Part shown: one piece after another, positions 28,580 to 37,326 of the stretch | Numbering within the stretch: the stretch's first letter is position 1 | Layout of the letters: every line of letters begins with the position of its first letter | Assembly (NCBI RefSeq): GCF_002914525.1 | Contig: NZ_LODW01000082.1 | Coordinates: forward strand, 1 to 64,000 | DNA: 64,000 nucleotides | Reading direction: 5' to 3' | Origin: Rhizobium hidalgonense | GTDB lineage: Bacteria > Pseudomonadota > Alphaproteobacteria > Rhizobiales > Rhizobiaceae | Program-made: the position numbers and the translations under genes | The notes under the pieces: model-generated | The model's input: the letters and a program-made list of their open reading frames with translations, nothing else | What the model was told of the DNA's origin: nothing | Database searches by the model: none

Positions 28580-29152
28580 ATGACGACTCAGCAGAAAAAG
28601 CCTTCCACAGCACGCCATGGCTTCAAGACCGGTGAATCGATCGTCTACCCCGCTCACGGCGTCGGTACCATCACCGCTATCGAAGAGCAAGAAGTTGCCG
28701 GCATGAAGCTCGAACTTTTCGTTATCGATTTCGAAAAGGACAAGATGCGGCTGAAGGTTCCGGTCGCGAAGGCGATGAGCATCGGCATGCGCAAACTTTC
28801 GGAAACGGATTTCGTCGAGCGTGCATTGAAGGTCGTGCAGGGCAAGGCCCGCGTCAAGCGCACCATGTGGTCGCGCCGCGCCCAGGAATATGATGCCAAG
28901 ATCAATTCCGGCGACCTGATTTCCATCGCTGAAGTCGTGCGCGATCTCTATCGTGCCGAGAACCAGCCGGAACAGTCCTATTCCGAGCGTCAGCTTTATG
29001 AAGCTGCGCTCGACCGCATGGCGCGCGAAATTGCCGCCGTCAACAAGATGTCGGAAACCGAAGCGGTCCGCCTCGTCGAGACCAATCTCAACAAGGGGCC
29101 GAAGCGCGGCAAGGCGATTGAAGAAGACGATTCGCAGGACGAAGCCGCCTAA
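28580..29152 (+). CDS. CarD-family transcriptional regulator
   Basis: A 190-aa protein with an N-terminal CarD/TRCF RNA-polymerase-interaction domain (about 15-75: KTGESIVYPAHGVGTITAIEEQEV..., beta-barrel) and a C-terminal helical DNA-binding part (MWSRRAQEYDAKINSGD...LYEAALDRMAREIAAV). In the family it binds the polymerase beta subunit and stabilises open complexes, including at rRNA promoters. GGGAG precedes the start; ATG 28580 is preferred over TTG 28571. It is followed by its own terminator and then the rpoH2 region. Confidence 0.9.
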   Translation: MTTQQKKPSTARHGFKTGESIVYPAHGVGTITAIEEQEVAGMKLELFVIDFEKDKMRLKVPVAKAMSIGMRKLSETDFVERALKVVQGKARVKRTMWSRRAQEYDAKINSGDLISIAEVVRDLYRAENQPEQSYSERQLYEAALDRMAREIAAVNKMSETEAVRLVETNLNKGPKRGKAIEEDDSQDEAA

Positions 29153-29177
29153 GGCGACCCTGTTTTTCCCGATCAAA

Positions 29178-29205
29178 AAAACCCGGCGCAAGCCGGGTTT
29201 TTTAT
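29178..29205 (+). terminator. carD terminator
   Basis: Stem AAACCCGGC (29179-29187), loop GCAA, and complement (29192-29200) are followed by T-rich sequence. Confidence 0.9.
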
Positions 29206-29206
29206 T

Positions 29207-29231
29207 GGAACTTTTTCCCGACTGCCGCGTT
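29207..29231 (+). promoter_or_regulatory. ECF-sigma (RpoE2/EcfG-type) promoter upstream of rpoH2
   Basis: GGAAC at 29207-29211, exactly 16 bases, then CGTT at 29228-29231. This is the consensus of the alphaproteobacterial general-stress ECF sigma factor. Transcription would begin near 29238. In S. meliloti and R. etli rpoH2 is known to depend on such a factor, which supports the call. The ECF gene itself is not in this window. Confidence 0.75.
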
Positions 29232-29317
29232 TAACACACGTAATTGCGGACTGCTCGCCGGCAATATGCCTCGACGGGCGAACTGCTATTCCGTCAATGT
29301 TCGATGAGGAGCGGATC

Positions 29318-29389
29318 ATGCCTTTTCAATATTGCCCATCCGGCAACGTGAAGAAACAGGTCCAGCCCGGCCGTCTTAACGGCCCATGA
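29318..29389 (+). CDS. candidate 23-aa small ORF between ECF promoter and rpoH2
   Basis: The ATG at 29318 follows GAGGAG by 7 bases, one of the better ribosome-binding sites in the region. It encodes MPFQYCPSGNVKKQVQPGRL plus NGP before TGA. It lies downstream of the ECF-type promoter and 11 bases before a hairpin terminator, so a short stress-induced mRNA of about 190 bases is possible. No similarity is known to me; it may instead be a leader ORF for rpoH2. Confidence 0.35.
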   Translation: MPFQYCPSGNVKKQVQPGRLNGP

Positions 29390-29400
29390 TGAGAATTAGG

Positions 29401-29434
29401 GCCTCCCCCTGAAAAGTCCAGGGGCGAGGCTTTT
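29401..29434 (+). terminator. hairpin terminator/attenuator before rpoH2
   Basis: GCCTC and CCCCTG pair with CAGGGG and GAGGC (29401-29411 with 29419-29430, one bulged C), loop AAAAGTC, followed by TTTT. It stands about 100 bases before the rpoH2 start and downstream of the ECF promoter, so it could limit read-through into rpoH2. Confidence 0.7.
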
Positions 29435-29530
29435 ATGCATTCAGAACCCTCATTCAGTCCGGACAGCGATGTTCCGGAAGGTGCGTTTTATTGTTCATTT
29501 AGGGCGAGAGGCCTGTTTCAGGAGATCGAA

Positions 29531-30394
29531 ATGAAGAACATGTCTGCAGACCGGCGCATGATCAAGATCGCGATGGCCGCCCCCTATCTCGCCCGTCAGG
29601 AAGAGCACGATCTCGCCATCCGCTGGAAGGATCATGATGATCGCGGTGCGCGCAACCAGATTGCCATGGCCCATATGCGGCTCGTCATCTCCATGGCGGG
29701 CAAGTTCCGCAATTTCGGCCTGCCGATGAGCGATCTCGTGCAGGAGGGCTATGTCGGCCTGCTGGAGGCCGCCGCCCGCTTCGAGCCGGAACGCGACGTG
29801 CGTTTTTCCACTTACGCCAGCTGGTGGATCAGGGCTTCGATTCAGGACTATATCCTGCGCAACTGGTCTATCGTGCGCGGCGGCACGAGTTCGGCGCAGA
29901 AGGCGCTGTTCTTCAATCTGCGCCGTCTGCGCGCCAAGCTCGCCAAGGGTGATACGCAGTTGACGCTGCAATCCATTCACCAGGAAATCGCCGCCGCACT
30001 CGGCGTCAGCCTCGCCGACGTGCAGACCATGGATGCCAGGCTTTCCGGCAACGACGCCTCGCTGCAGGCGCCTTCGGTCTCCGGCGATGCCGAGAGTGCG
30101 GAGAAGATGGACTTCCTCGTCAGCGACGATCCGCTGCCCGACGAGCAGGTTTCCAACATGATCGACGGCGAGCGCCGCCGAATCTGGCTTGCGTCGGCGC
30201 TGAAACATCTCAACGAACGCGAGATGAAAATCATCAGCGCCCGGCGCCTGGCCGAAGACGGCGCCACGCTTGAAGAACTCGGCGCCGATCTCGGCATTTC
30301 CAAGGAACGTGTGCGACAGATCGAAAGCCGGGCGATGGAGAAGCTGCGCAGCGCGTTGGTAAGCGCCGATCCGCATATGGCGGCCTACGCCTGA
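29531..30394 (+). CDS. rpoH2: heat-shock-type sigma factor RpoH2
   Basis: A sigma-32-family factor, 287 aa. Region 2 is NQIAMAHMRLVISMAGKF...DLVQEGYVGLLEAA...RFSTYASWWIRASIQDYILRN. The RpoH box is in SSAQKALFFNLRRLR. Region 4 helix-turn-helix is GATLEELGADLGISKERVRQIE. ATG 29531 has GGAG 6 bases upstream; the frame is open to 29435 but begins inside the terminator. The naming as the second rhizobial RpoH rests on the general resemblance and the ECF-type promoter upstream. It directs stress genes together with core polymerase. Confidence 0.85.
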   Translation: MKNMSADRRMIKIAMAAPYLARQEEHDLAIRWKDHDDRGARNQIAMAHMRLVISMAGKFRNFGLPMSDLVQEGYVGLLEAAARFEPERDVRFSTYASWWIRASIQDYILRNWSIVRGGTSSAQKALFFNLRRLRAKLAKGDTQLTLQSIHQEIAAALGVSLADVQTMDARLSGNDASLQAPSVSGDAESAEKMDFLVSDDPLPDEQVSNMIDGERRRIWLASALKHLNEREMKIISARRLAEDGATLEELGADLGISKERVRQIESRAMEKLRSALVSADPHMAAYA

Positions 30395-30420
30395 ATATTA
30401 TTTCCCTCCAGCAGCACAGC

Positions 30421-30447
30421 TGCCCGGCGCGAGCCGGGCCTTTTTTT
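30421..30447. terminator. terminator shared by rpoH2 and the M48 protease gene
   Basis: GCCCGGC (30422-30428), GCGA loop, GCCGGGC (30433-30439), then seven T. It lies between convergent genes, with the T-run serving rpoH2. Confidence 0.85.
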
Positions 30448-31990
30448 ACTCGGCGATGATCTTGACGCGATCGCCGGGTGAGACGGCTGCACCCGTGGGC
30501 AGGGCATTGATCAATTTGAAGAGATCGAGCTTACGGTCGGTGCCCATCATGCGGGCGGCAAGCGTCGAGATGTTTTCACCCGGCCGGACGGTGACGACAC
30601 GGATACGCAGCGGCTTCAGCGAGGCAGCTTCGGCCGGCGTCATGCGCCGGAAACTCGCGCGCAGGACATTGGCCGTCGGCTCGAGCGCGTCGCTGCCCTT
30701 CGGCACGGCGGTCAGGAAACGGAAGATCTGCGAATTGTTGCGGATCACCGTGACATCGAAATCCCAGCGGTCGGCGCTGGCGCGCGCTGTTGCTGCTTCC
30801 ATGCCGTTGATGGTGACCGGCTGGATAGTCGAGGGGTCGAGGCCGGTCACCCAGCCGCTGGAAATATAGTTGGTGAGGCTCTGGTTCTGATTGTCGGCGA
30901 CGCCGTCGAAGCGGACGGCGATGTCGTTCGGGCCGGTGGCCATCACCGCTTCGACCTTGTTGTCGATATGGAAATCCGGCGGGACGTCGAAGCGGATGCC
31001 GAGGCCGCCATGCAGGAAGGTCTGCCCGCGCACATAGCCTTCTTCCGGGCTGTCGCCGTAGAGCAGGCCGTCTATGCCGTCGAGATAATAATCGCGGCCC
31101 TTGTCGCCGACCGAACCTTCCTGACCGAAGGCGCGGGCATGGGTGCGGGCAAGCTCGATGCGCTGGGCGGAATTCGGATGACTCGACAGGAAGTCGAGGC
31201 TTTGGTCGGCCTCAGGATCGACCGACATGAAGCGGCTGTATGCCGCCATCGAATCGAGGAAACGGGCAGCAGCATAGGGATCGTAACCAGCTTCGCCGAG
31301 CATGCGCACGCCGATGACGTCGGCCTGCAGTTCCTGCTGGCGCGAGAAGGCGGCCAACCGCAGCTTGCCGCGGGCCAGCGCCTGCTTGCCGGCGATATCG
31401 CTGGAAAGCACCTCGGCGACGACGCGGCTGGCGATGACTTCCGCCTCTTCACGCTTCTGCCGCTCGATGCCGTGATTGGCCGTCACATGGCCCATTTCGT
31501 GCGACAGCACGGCTGCGACCTCCGAGGCGTCATTAGCGAGCGCCAGCAAGCCGCGGGTGACGTAGAGATAACCGCCCGGCAGCGCAAAGGCGTTGATCGC
31601 CGGTGAATTCAAGATGGTGATGCGGTAGGACTGGCTCGGATTTTCCGACACCGCCGTCAGCGCGCCGGCAATGCGGGCGACGAGGCGCTCGGTCCTGGCG
31701 TCCTTGTATTCGCCGCCGTAACTTGCGACGATGCGCGGATGTTCGCGGGCACCCATCGCCGCGCGCGGATCGTTCTTCTGCACCTCGTCGACGATCTGCG
31801 GATTGGAAGAGGGCGAGACGCTCGGCTGATAGGATTGCTCCATCAGCGTTTGACAGCCATTCAGCGCCATTGCCACGGCCGAAAGCAGCATCAGGCGACG
31901 CGCGAGGCGCCACGGCGCGAACAAGGCATCACTGGAAAGCGCGGGCGATTTCCACGTCGTCAAGCTGTCCAGTCTGGTTCTCCGCATCAT
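30446..31990 (-). CDS. M48-family lipoprotein metalloprotease (BepA/LoiP-like)
   Basis: About 514 aa. The hydrophobic N-terminus ends in a lipobox (LNGC), then the M48 peptidase domain (about 70-270) with zinc motif HEMGHVTANHG and distal Glu in QQELQADVIGVRM. A middle region follows (about 300-430). The C-terminus resembles LysM (VRPGENISTLAARMMG...ISPGD-like). M48 lipoproteins act on misfolded outer-membrane proteins in the periplasm. ATG 31990 was chosen because the frame upstream (to 32092) lacks protein-like character. It lies convergent to rpoH2. Confidence 0.85.
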   Translation of the reverse strand: MMRRTRLDSLTTWKSPALSSDALFAPWRLARRLMLLSAVAMALNGCQTLMEQSYQPSVSPSSNPQIVDEVQKNDPRAAMGAREHPRIVASYGGEYKDARTERLVARIAGALTAVSENPSQSYRITILNSPAINAFALPGGYLYVTRGLLALANDASEVAAVLSHEMGHVTANHGIERQKREEAEVIASRVVAEVLSSDIAGKQALARGKLRLAAFSRQQELQADVIGVRMLGEAGYDPYAAARFLDSMAAYSRFMSVDPEADQSLDFLSSHPNSAQRIELARTHARAFGQEGSVGDKGRDYYLDGIDGLLYGDSPEEGYVRGQTFLHGGLGIRFDVPPDFHIDNKVEAVMATGPNDIAVRFDGVADNQNQSLTNYISSGWVTGLDPSTIQPVTINGMEAATARASADRWDFDVTVIRNNSQIFRFLTAVPKGSDALEPTANVLRASFRRMTPAEAASLKPLRIRVVTVRPGENISTLAARMMGTDRKLDLFKLINALPTGAAVSPGDRVKIIAE

Positions 31991-32373
31991 GTCGCTGTTT
32001 TGCCGGTTTGCCGCAGATAGGCACCGACCGTGGCAAGGAAAATTCAACAGGTGCGCACCCCTGTTGTCGCACTGCACAATCGGCCGATACAAGTCCTTGC
32101 TGTAGCTGATTTACGCATCGGTTGCATAGCGAGACTCTGTTTAAATGTGGCGCCGTTGCATTTTGGCAAGCCTTGGGCGTTGAGGCCTCCCTTCGCTCGG
32201 ATGAAATTATGGCGAAAGTTCCGTCAGAAAGCGGAGATTCGTCGGCGACGCAGAAAAAGAACGGCCCGATTGAAGCAACCGAGCCAATAGCCGCAGTCAG
32301 CCGAAAAAATTGCAATCCATGATAGGCTTCCATCAGAAGAAACGCCTTCTGCTGAGGTATCCGCCGCGATCCG
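31991..32373. other. intergenic region between M48 protease and MFS genes
   Basis: About 380 bases, moderately AT-rich near 32100-32160, presumably containing the minus-strand protease promoter. Short frames on both strands (for example 32209-32322 +, 37 aa) have no ribosome-binding site or recognisable product. The minus strand reads VADESPLS near 32240, faintly like the ADES peptide of the 23.3-23.9 kb repeats, but this may be chance. Confidence 0.3.
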
Positions 32374-33912
32374 TTATTTCGCGGCTTCCGCCGCGGGCAG
32401 TTGCTGCATCTTCGCCTCACCGGCTCGGGGTAGTTGTACCGGCTTCAGCAGGATAGCAGCCACAAGGCCGATCAGCGCGATGGCAGAGGCGGTCATGAAT
32501 AGCGGCGAGAAGGCGGCGGCATAGATATCGGCGACGGCCTGGCGGCTTGCTTCGGGAAGGGAAGCCATCATTTTCGGCGTCAGCTGCTCGATATCGGCGA
32601 CACCGGGAATGGAGACGCCGACCTTGTTAAGCTCGGAGGCGATGATCGCGCCGTAGATGGAAATGGCGATCGACGCGCCTCCCATGCGCGACAACGTCAC
32701 CGAGCCGGTGGCGGCGCCGACGTCGCGGGCGGGCGCTGCATTCTGGACGCCAATGACGGGAACCTGCTGGGCAAGACCGATGCCGATGCCATGCAGCATC
32801 ATGATCGCGCCAATGAAAGCGATCGGCGTTCCCGCATGGATCTGTGACATCAGTGCGAAGGCAATGGCGCTGCAGGTCAGACTTGCAATGGCGAAGGGCT
32901 TGTAGCGGCCCGTCTTGGAGATGATGCGGCCAGCGGAAAGCGATCCGCAGACGAGGCCGCCCGTCAGAAGGATGAAAAGGAGGCCGGCGGCAGAAGGCGA
33001 AAGGCCGGTGGTGGTTTGCAGGAAGAGGGCGAGGTAATTGACCATGCCGATGGCGATGGCGCCGCCCATGATCGAGATCACCAGCAGCAGGCTGAAGGTC
33101 GAATTGCGAAAGAGCTCCAGAGGCACGATCGGCTCCGGCGCGCGGCGCTCGACGAATACCCAGGTGACGGCGCAGACGACGCCGAAGGCGACGATGCCGA
33201 TACTCTGCGGCGAGATCAATGCGCCGAACAGTTCGCTGCTGTCGGTGGCGAGCACGATACTGGTCGTCGTCAGCGCGAGCAGCAGCGCACCGGCATAATC
33301 GATCCTCGGGCGGCGATGCGGCTTGCGATAGGGCAGCATGAAGGCGAGACCGGTGAGCACGATGAAGCCGATCGGCACGTTGACGAGGAAGATCGAGCGC
33401 CAGCCGAAAAGATCGCTCATCGTGCCGCCGAGCACCGGACCGATCGCGCCCGACGCCATCAGCACCAGGCTGGAATAGCTCTGGTAGCGCGCCCGCTCGC
33501 GCGGCTCGAACAAATCGGCGTTGACGGCGAAGATCGACACCATGATGCCGCCGCCGCCAAGACCCTGCAGCACGCGGGCGGCGATCAGCGTATTCATCGA
33601 GACTGCAAGGCCGCAGACCGCCGAGCCGACGGTGAAGATCATGATCGCCGTCATCATCACGTATTTGCGGCCGAAGAGATCGCCGAGCTTGCCATAGAGC
33701 GGCATGACGGCACTGAGCGAAAGGAGATAGGCCGAGCCGATCCAGCCGAAACGCTCGAGATGGCCGAATTCGCCGACGATGGTCGGCAGCGCCGTGGATA
33801 CGATCTGATTATCCAGCGTCGCCATGAACATGGCCGTCATCAGGAAGAAAAACAGAATGAGCCGGCGACGAGGATCCGTCACGAGCGGCGCAGGCGCGAG
33901 TTGCATGTCCAT
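32374..33912 (-). CDS. DHA2-family (EmrB/QacA) MFS drug exporter
   Basis: A ~512-aa, 14-helix major facilitator. Motif A is GKLGDLFGRKYVM, motif C-like glycine/proline sequence is GPVLGGTMSDLFGWRSIFLVNVPIG, and the DHA2 D-N in helix 1 is in TLDNQIVSTALPTIV. It is a likely proton-driven multidrug efflux pump. The ATG at 33912 (MDMQLAPAP) is preferred because the palindromic operator and promoter lie at 33963-33984; ATG 33957 would leave almost no leader. It is divergent from a MarR regulator. Confidence 0.85.
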   Translation of the reverse strand: MDMQLAPAPLVTDPRRRLILFFFLMTAMFMATLDNQIVSTALPTIVGEFGHLERFGWIGSAYLLSLSAVMPLYGKLGDLFGRKYVMMTAIMIFTVGSAVCGLAVSMNTLIAARVLQGLGGGGIMVSIFAVNADLFEPRERARYQSYSSLVLMASGAIGPVLGGTMSDLFGWRSIFLVNVPIGFIVLTGLAFMLPYRKPHRRPRIDYAGALLLALTTTSIVLATDSSELFGALISPQSIGIVAFGVVCAVTWVFVERRAPEPIVPLELFRNSTFSLLLVISIMGGAIAIGMVNYLALFLQTTTGLSPSAAGLLFILLTGGLVCGSLSAGRIISKTGRYKPFAIASLTCSAIAFALMSQIHAGTPIAFIGAIMMLHGIGIGLAQQVPVIGVQNAAPARDVGAATGSVTLSRMGGASIAISIYGAIIASELNKVGVSIPGVADIEQLTPKMMASLPEASRQAVADIYAAAFSPLFMTASAIALIGLVAAILLKPVQLPRAGEAKMQQLPAAEAAK

Positions 33913-33962
33913 GGGGGCGTCATTCCGGTTGGATGGCTTTTTATGTGCTGTTGGCATATAAT

Positions 33963-33984
33963 TGTCAATGACACATGATTGACA
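33963..33984. promoter_or_regulatory. putative MarR operator
   Basis: A 22-bp inverted repeat, TGTCAAT (33963-33969) and ATTGACA (33978-33984) with eight bases between. It sits midway between the divergent MFS exporter and MarR gene. MarR repressors usually bind such near-palindromes in divergent promoters. Confidence 0.6.
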
Positions 33985-34027
33985 TCGGCATATTCAATTT
34001 GCGATTCCGCTCTGTTATGGTGCTGTC

Positions 34028-34555
34028 ATGAATGAAGCCCTGAACAGGATCCTCTCCAAGAACCCGGCCGAGCCGGACGACGAAAGCGTGCCTCGCATCG
34101 GCCGCAGCATGGGGCGCATGCGACTGATGACCGGGCGGCGGTTGATCGGCCGGCTGGCGATCCAGAGTGCTGCACCGGGCCTTGAACTTTCGCATCTCGA
34201 TGTGCTCGATGCCGTGCGCAGGGCACAGCCTGACAGCGAAGTCACGGTCGGCATGATCGCCGAGATGCTGCGCATCGATCCGTCACGGGCAAGCCGGGTG
34301 GTGGCCGACATGGTCGGGCGTAACGTGCTGCGCCGCGAGGCTTCGCAGGCCGATGCGCGGCGGATTGTCGTCGTCATCACCGAGGTCGGCCAGGGTCTGC
34401 TTGCCGAGATCGTCGCGCAGAAACTCGCGATCATCTCCGAGATCGTCTCCGACTGGCCTGAGGAGGATGTCGATCGCTTCGCTATATTGTTCGAGCGTTT
34501 CATCGGCGGGTACGAGGCGGTCTTCCAATCGCGTGACAAGGACACGCCGGGCTAG
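34028..34555 (+). CDS. MarR-family transcriptional regulator
   Basis: A 175-aa winged-helix repressor. The DNA-binding core is VTVGMIAEMLRIDPSRASRVVADMVGRNVLRREASQADARRIVVVITEVG (about 70-120), including the wing with D.R. It probably represses its own gene and the divergent drug exporter, releasing on binding of a phenolic or toxic ligand. Confidence 0.88.
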   Translation: MNEALNRILSKNPAEPDDESVPRIGRSMGRMRLMTGRRLIGRLAIQSAAPGLELSHLDVLDAVRRAQPDSEVTVGMIAEMLRIDPSRASRVVADMVGRNVLRREASQADARRIVVVITEVGQGLLAEIVAQKLAIISEIVSDWPEEDVDRFAILFERFIGGYEAVFQSRDKDTPG

Positions 34556-34681
34556 CCCCGTTTTCACCTGAGCGAGCGCTCTGGGCGCATCCTGTTGGAT
34601 GCGCTGCGCTCGATGGCAAATGGGGCCGATCCAGCCGCGCCCCTTCCCCTCGACCCCTCGTTTGCGCTAAGGGCAATGCCC

Positions 34682-35332
34682 ATGAGCCAATCCACCTGCA
34701 CCATTCTCCTTGGCGGCGAACTCAGCCTGACCGAGCGCCTGCGCCAAGCCGTCGACGGCAGCCGTTTCATCGCGGCCGATGGCGGCATGCGGCATGCGCC
34801 GGCACTCGGTATTACGCCGGAGCTCTGGGTCGGCGATTTCGATTCGACCCCGGCCGATCTCGAAGGCGCCTTTCCCGATGTGCCGAAACAGCCCTACCCG
34901 GCAGCAAAGGCGGCGACGGACGGCGAAATCGCCGTGTCGGAAGCGATCGCGCGGGGTGCGCGGCGGCTGATCCTCGCCGGTGCGCTTGGCGGCGAGCGCT
35001 CGGACCACGCGCTTCAGCATCTGCTGTCGGCCGTCGGTCTGGCGGAAGAGGGTTTCGATCTGCTGCTGACCTCGGGCAAGGAGGAAGCAGTGCCACTGCT
35101 TGCCGGTACGATCGAGCTGGATCTTCCCAAGGGCAGCCTGTTTTCCGTGCTCGGGTTCAGCGATCTCATCGGGCTTTGCATCGACAATGCGCGTTATCCG
35201 CTGGCCGATTTCCATCTGCCTTTCGGCTCGTCGCGCACCATTTCCAATGTCGCGGAAGGCAAGGTTCGCTTTTCGCTGGCCAGCGGCCGAGCGATCGTGC
35301 TCGCCCGGCCCTATGATCTTTCCGGAGTCTGA
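34682..35332 (+). CDS. thiN: thiamine pyrophosphokinase
   Basis: Converts thiamine plus ATP to thiamine diphosphate in the cytosol; 216 aa. The catalytic N-terminal domain has ADGGMRHAPALGITPELWVGDFDST and the diphosphate-binding KAATDGEIAVSEA and LAGALGGERSDHALQHL. The C-terminal thiamine-binding sandwich (about 140-215) contains SVLGFSD...NVAEGKVRFSL. AAGGG stands 8 bases before ATG 34682. The next gene starts 3 bases after the stop. Confidence 0.9.
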   Translation: MSQSTCTILLGGELSLTERLRQAVDGSRFIAADGGMRHAPALGITPELWVGDFDSTPADLEGAFPDVPKQPYPAAKAATDGEIAVSEAIARGARRLILAGALGGERSDHALQHLLSAVGLAEEGFDLLLTSGKEEAVPLLAGTIELDLPKGSLFSVLGFSDLIGLCIDNARYPLADFHLPFGSSRTISNVAEGKVRFSLASGRAIVLARPYDLSGV

Positions 35333-35335
35333 TTT

Positions 35336-37156
35336 TTGGCCCCTCCCATCCTGAAACTCGACGATATCTTTCTGAGCTTCGGCGGCGCACCGCTTCTGGC
35401 GGGCGCCAGCCTGCAGATCGAGCCCGGTGACAAAATCTGTCTCGTCGGGCGCAACGGCTCGGGAAAATCGACGCTCTTGAAGATCGCTGCCGGCCTGGTC
35501 GAGGCGCAGTCCGGCGAGGTCTTCCGTCATCCGTCCTCGACGGTGCGTTATCTCGAACAGGCGCCGGATTTTGCCGGCTTCAACACCGTCCAGGCCTATG
35601 CCGAGGCCGGTCTCGGGCCGGGCGACGATCCCTATCGCGTCAGCTATCTGCTCTCCCATCTCGGACTGACCGGCGAGGAGGATCCGAGGATGCTGTCCGG
35701 CGGCGAATCGCGCCGGGCCGCGCTTGCCCGCGTGCTGGCGCCGGAGCCCGACATTCTCCTTCTCGACGAGCCGACCAACCATCTCGACCTTCCCACCATC
35801 GAATGGCTGGAAGGCGAGTTGCAGAAGACGCGCAGCGCCCTGGTGCTGATCTCGCACGACCGGCGCTTCCTCGAAAAGGTCTCGACGGCAACAGTCTGGC
35901 TCGACCGCGGCACCTCGCGCCGGCTCGACAGGGGCTTTTCGCATTTCGAGGCCTGGCGCGACCAAGTGCTGGAGGCCGAAGAACTGGAACAGCACAAACT
36001 CGGCAAGGCGATCGAGCGCGAGGAGCACTGGCTGCGCTACGGCGTCACGGCGCGGCGCAAGCGCAACATGCGCCGCCTCGGCGAGCTGCAGACGATGCGC
36101 TCGCAATATCGCGGTCACAAGGGACCGCAAGGCACGGTGCAGGCGACGGCTGCGGACGCGCAGGAATCCGGCAAGCTGGTGATCGAAGCCGACAAGATCA
36201 CCAAGAGCTTCGGCGAGAGGGCCATCGTCACACCGTTTTCGATCCGTGTGCATCGCGGCGACTGCATCGGTCTGGTCGGACCGAACGGCGCCGGCAAGAC
36301 GACGCTGTTGAAAATGTTGACCGGGCAGCTTTCGCCGGATAGCGGCACGATCAAGCTCGGCACCAATCTGGAGATCGCAACACTCGACCAGAAGCGCGAG
36401 GATCTCGATCCCGAGGATACGCTCGCCAATTATCTGACGGATGGGCGCGGCGAAAACCTGCTCGTCAACGGTGAACAGCGCCATGTCACCGGCTACATGA
36501 AGGAGTTCCTGTTTCAGCCGGAACAGGCGCGCACGCCGATCAGAAGCCTCTCCGGCGGCGAGCGCGCCCGGCTGATGCTGGCGCGTATTCTTTCCCGTCC
36601 GACCAACCTGTTGATCCTCGATGAACCCACAAACGATCTCGATATCGAGACGCTCGACCTGCTGCAGGAAATCGTCGCCGGTTTTCCCGGCACCGTCATT
36701 CTCGTCAGCCACGACCGCGATTTCCTCGACCGCACCGTGACCTCGACGATCGCGCCCGCCACGCCGGATGCACCTGACGGACGCTGGATCGAATATGCCG
36801 GCGGCTACTCCGATATGTTGGCGCAGCGCAAGGGCGCGCTCGAGGAGCGCAAGAGAGCCGAGAAAGCGGCGGAGAAGCCGAAGGCCCAAGAGGCAGCACC
36901 TTCCGGGACAAGCTCGAAGAGCAAGCTCTCCTTCAAGCAGAAATTCGCGTTGGATAATCTGCCGAAGGAAATGGCAAAAGCCGAAGCCGAGATCGCCAAA
37001 CGGGAACAGCTGATGGCGGATCCCAATCTTTTTACGCGCGATCCCGCCGCCTTTAACCGGCTTGCCAGCGAGATGGAGAAGCTGCGCGCCAGCCTGACCA
37101 AGATGGAAGAGGAGTGGCTGGAGCTCGAAATGCTGCGGGAAGCGTTGGAAGGCTGA
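35336..37156 (+). CDS. ABC-F family ATPase (Uup-like)
   Basis: A 606-aa soluble protein with two ABC ATPase domains and no membrane part. The first has GRNGSGKSTLL and LSGGESRRAALARVLAPEPDILLLDEPTNHLD; the second has GPNGAGKTTLL and LSGGERARLMLARILSRPTNLLILDEPTNDLD. Between them is a charged linker (about 220-290), and a C-terminal coiled coil (about 530-606) follows, as in Uup, which binds DNA or ribosomes. Start is TTG 35336 with GGAG upstream. It is co-transcribed with the thiamine kinase. Confidence 0.92.
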   Translation: MAPPILKLDDIFLSFGGAPLLAGASLQIEPGDKICLVGRNGSGKSTLLKIAAGLVEAQSGEVFRHPSSTVRYLEQAPDFAGFNTVQAYAEAGLGPGDDPYRVSYLLSHLGLTGEEDPRMLSGGESRRAALARVLAPEPDILLLDEPTNHLDLPTIEWLEGELQKTRSALVLISHDRRFLEKVSTATVWLDRGTSRRLDRGFSHFEAWRDQVLEAEELEQHKLGKAIEREEHWLRYGVTARRKRNMRRLGELQTMRSQYRGHKGPQGTVQATAADAQESGKLVIEADKITKSFGERAIVTPFSIRVHRGDCIGLVGPNGAGKTTLLKMLTGQLSPDSGTIKLGTNLEIATLDQKREDLDPEDTLANYLTDGRGENLLVNGEQRHVTGYMKEFLFQPEQARTPIRSLSGGERARLMLARILSRPTNLLILDEPTNDLDIETLDLLQEIVAGFPGTVILVSHDRDFLDRTVTSTIAPATPDAPDGRWIEYAGGYSDMLAQRKGALEERKRAEKAAEKPKAQEAAPSGTSSKSKLSFKQKFALDNLPKEMAKAEAEIAKREQLMADPNLFTRDPAAFNRLASEMEKLRASLTKMEEEWLELEMLREALEG

Positions 37157-37242
37157 GGCTTCCCAACTTGTCGCCTCACCTTTCCTTGATTCGCCAGTGT
37201 ATCGCCGCGCGGCATAGGGTGTCGTCCGGCAGCAAATCCAAG

Positions 37243-37287
37243 TGTTACAGCGTCCTTTGCGCGTCTGAAAAGACGCGCGGCGCTGTA
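37243..37287 (+). repeat. intergenic palindromic hairpin (possible dispersed rhizobial element)
   Basis: Nested complementary blocks TACAGCG...CGCTGTA and GCGCGTCT GAAA AGACGCGC form a strong stem-loop between the ABC-F gene and the next gene. I associate this GC-rich hairpin with intergenic regions of other Rhizobium genomes, from memory only. Confidence 0.5.
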
Positions 37288-37326
37288 GGGATATTGCCGA
37301 CCGCAATGGCGACAAGGAAAAGTCAT

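Noticed and set aside
32209-32322. 37-codon frame in the gap between protease and MFS genes
   Set aside because: No ribosome-binding site and no similarity known to me.
34667-37315. 882-aa minus-strand frame opposite thiN and the ABC-F gene
   Set aside because: Plus-strand genes have clear motifs; the antisense frame is a GC-content artefact.
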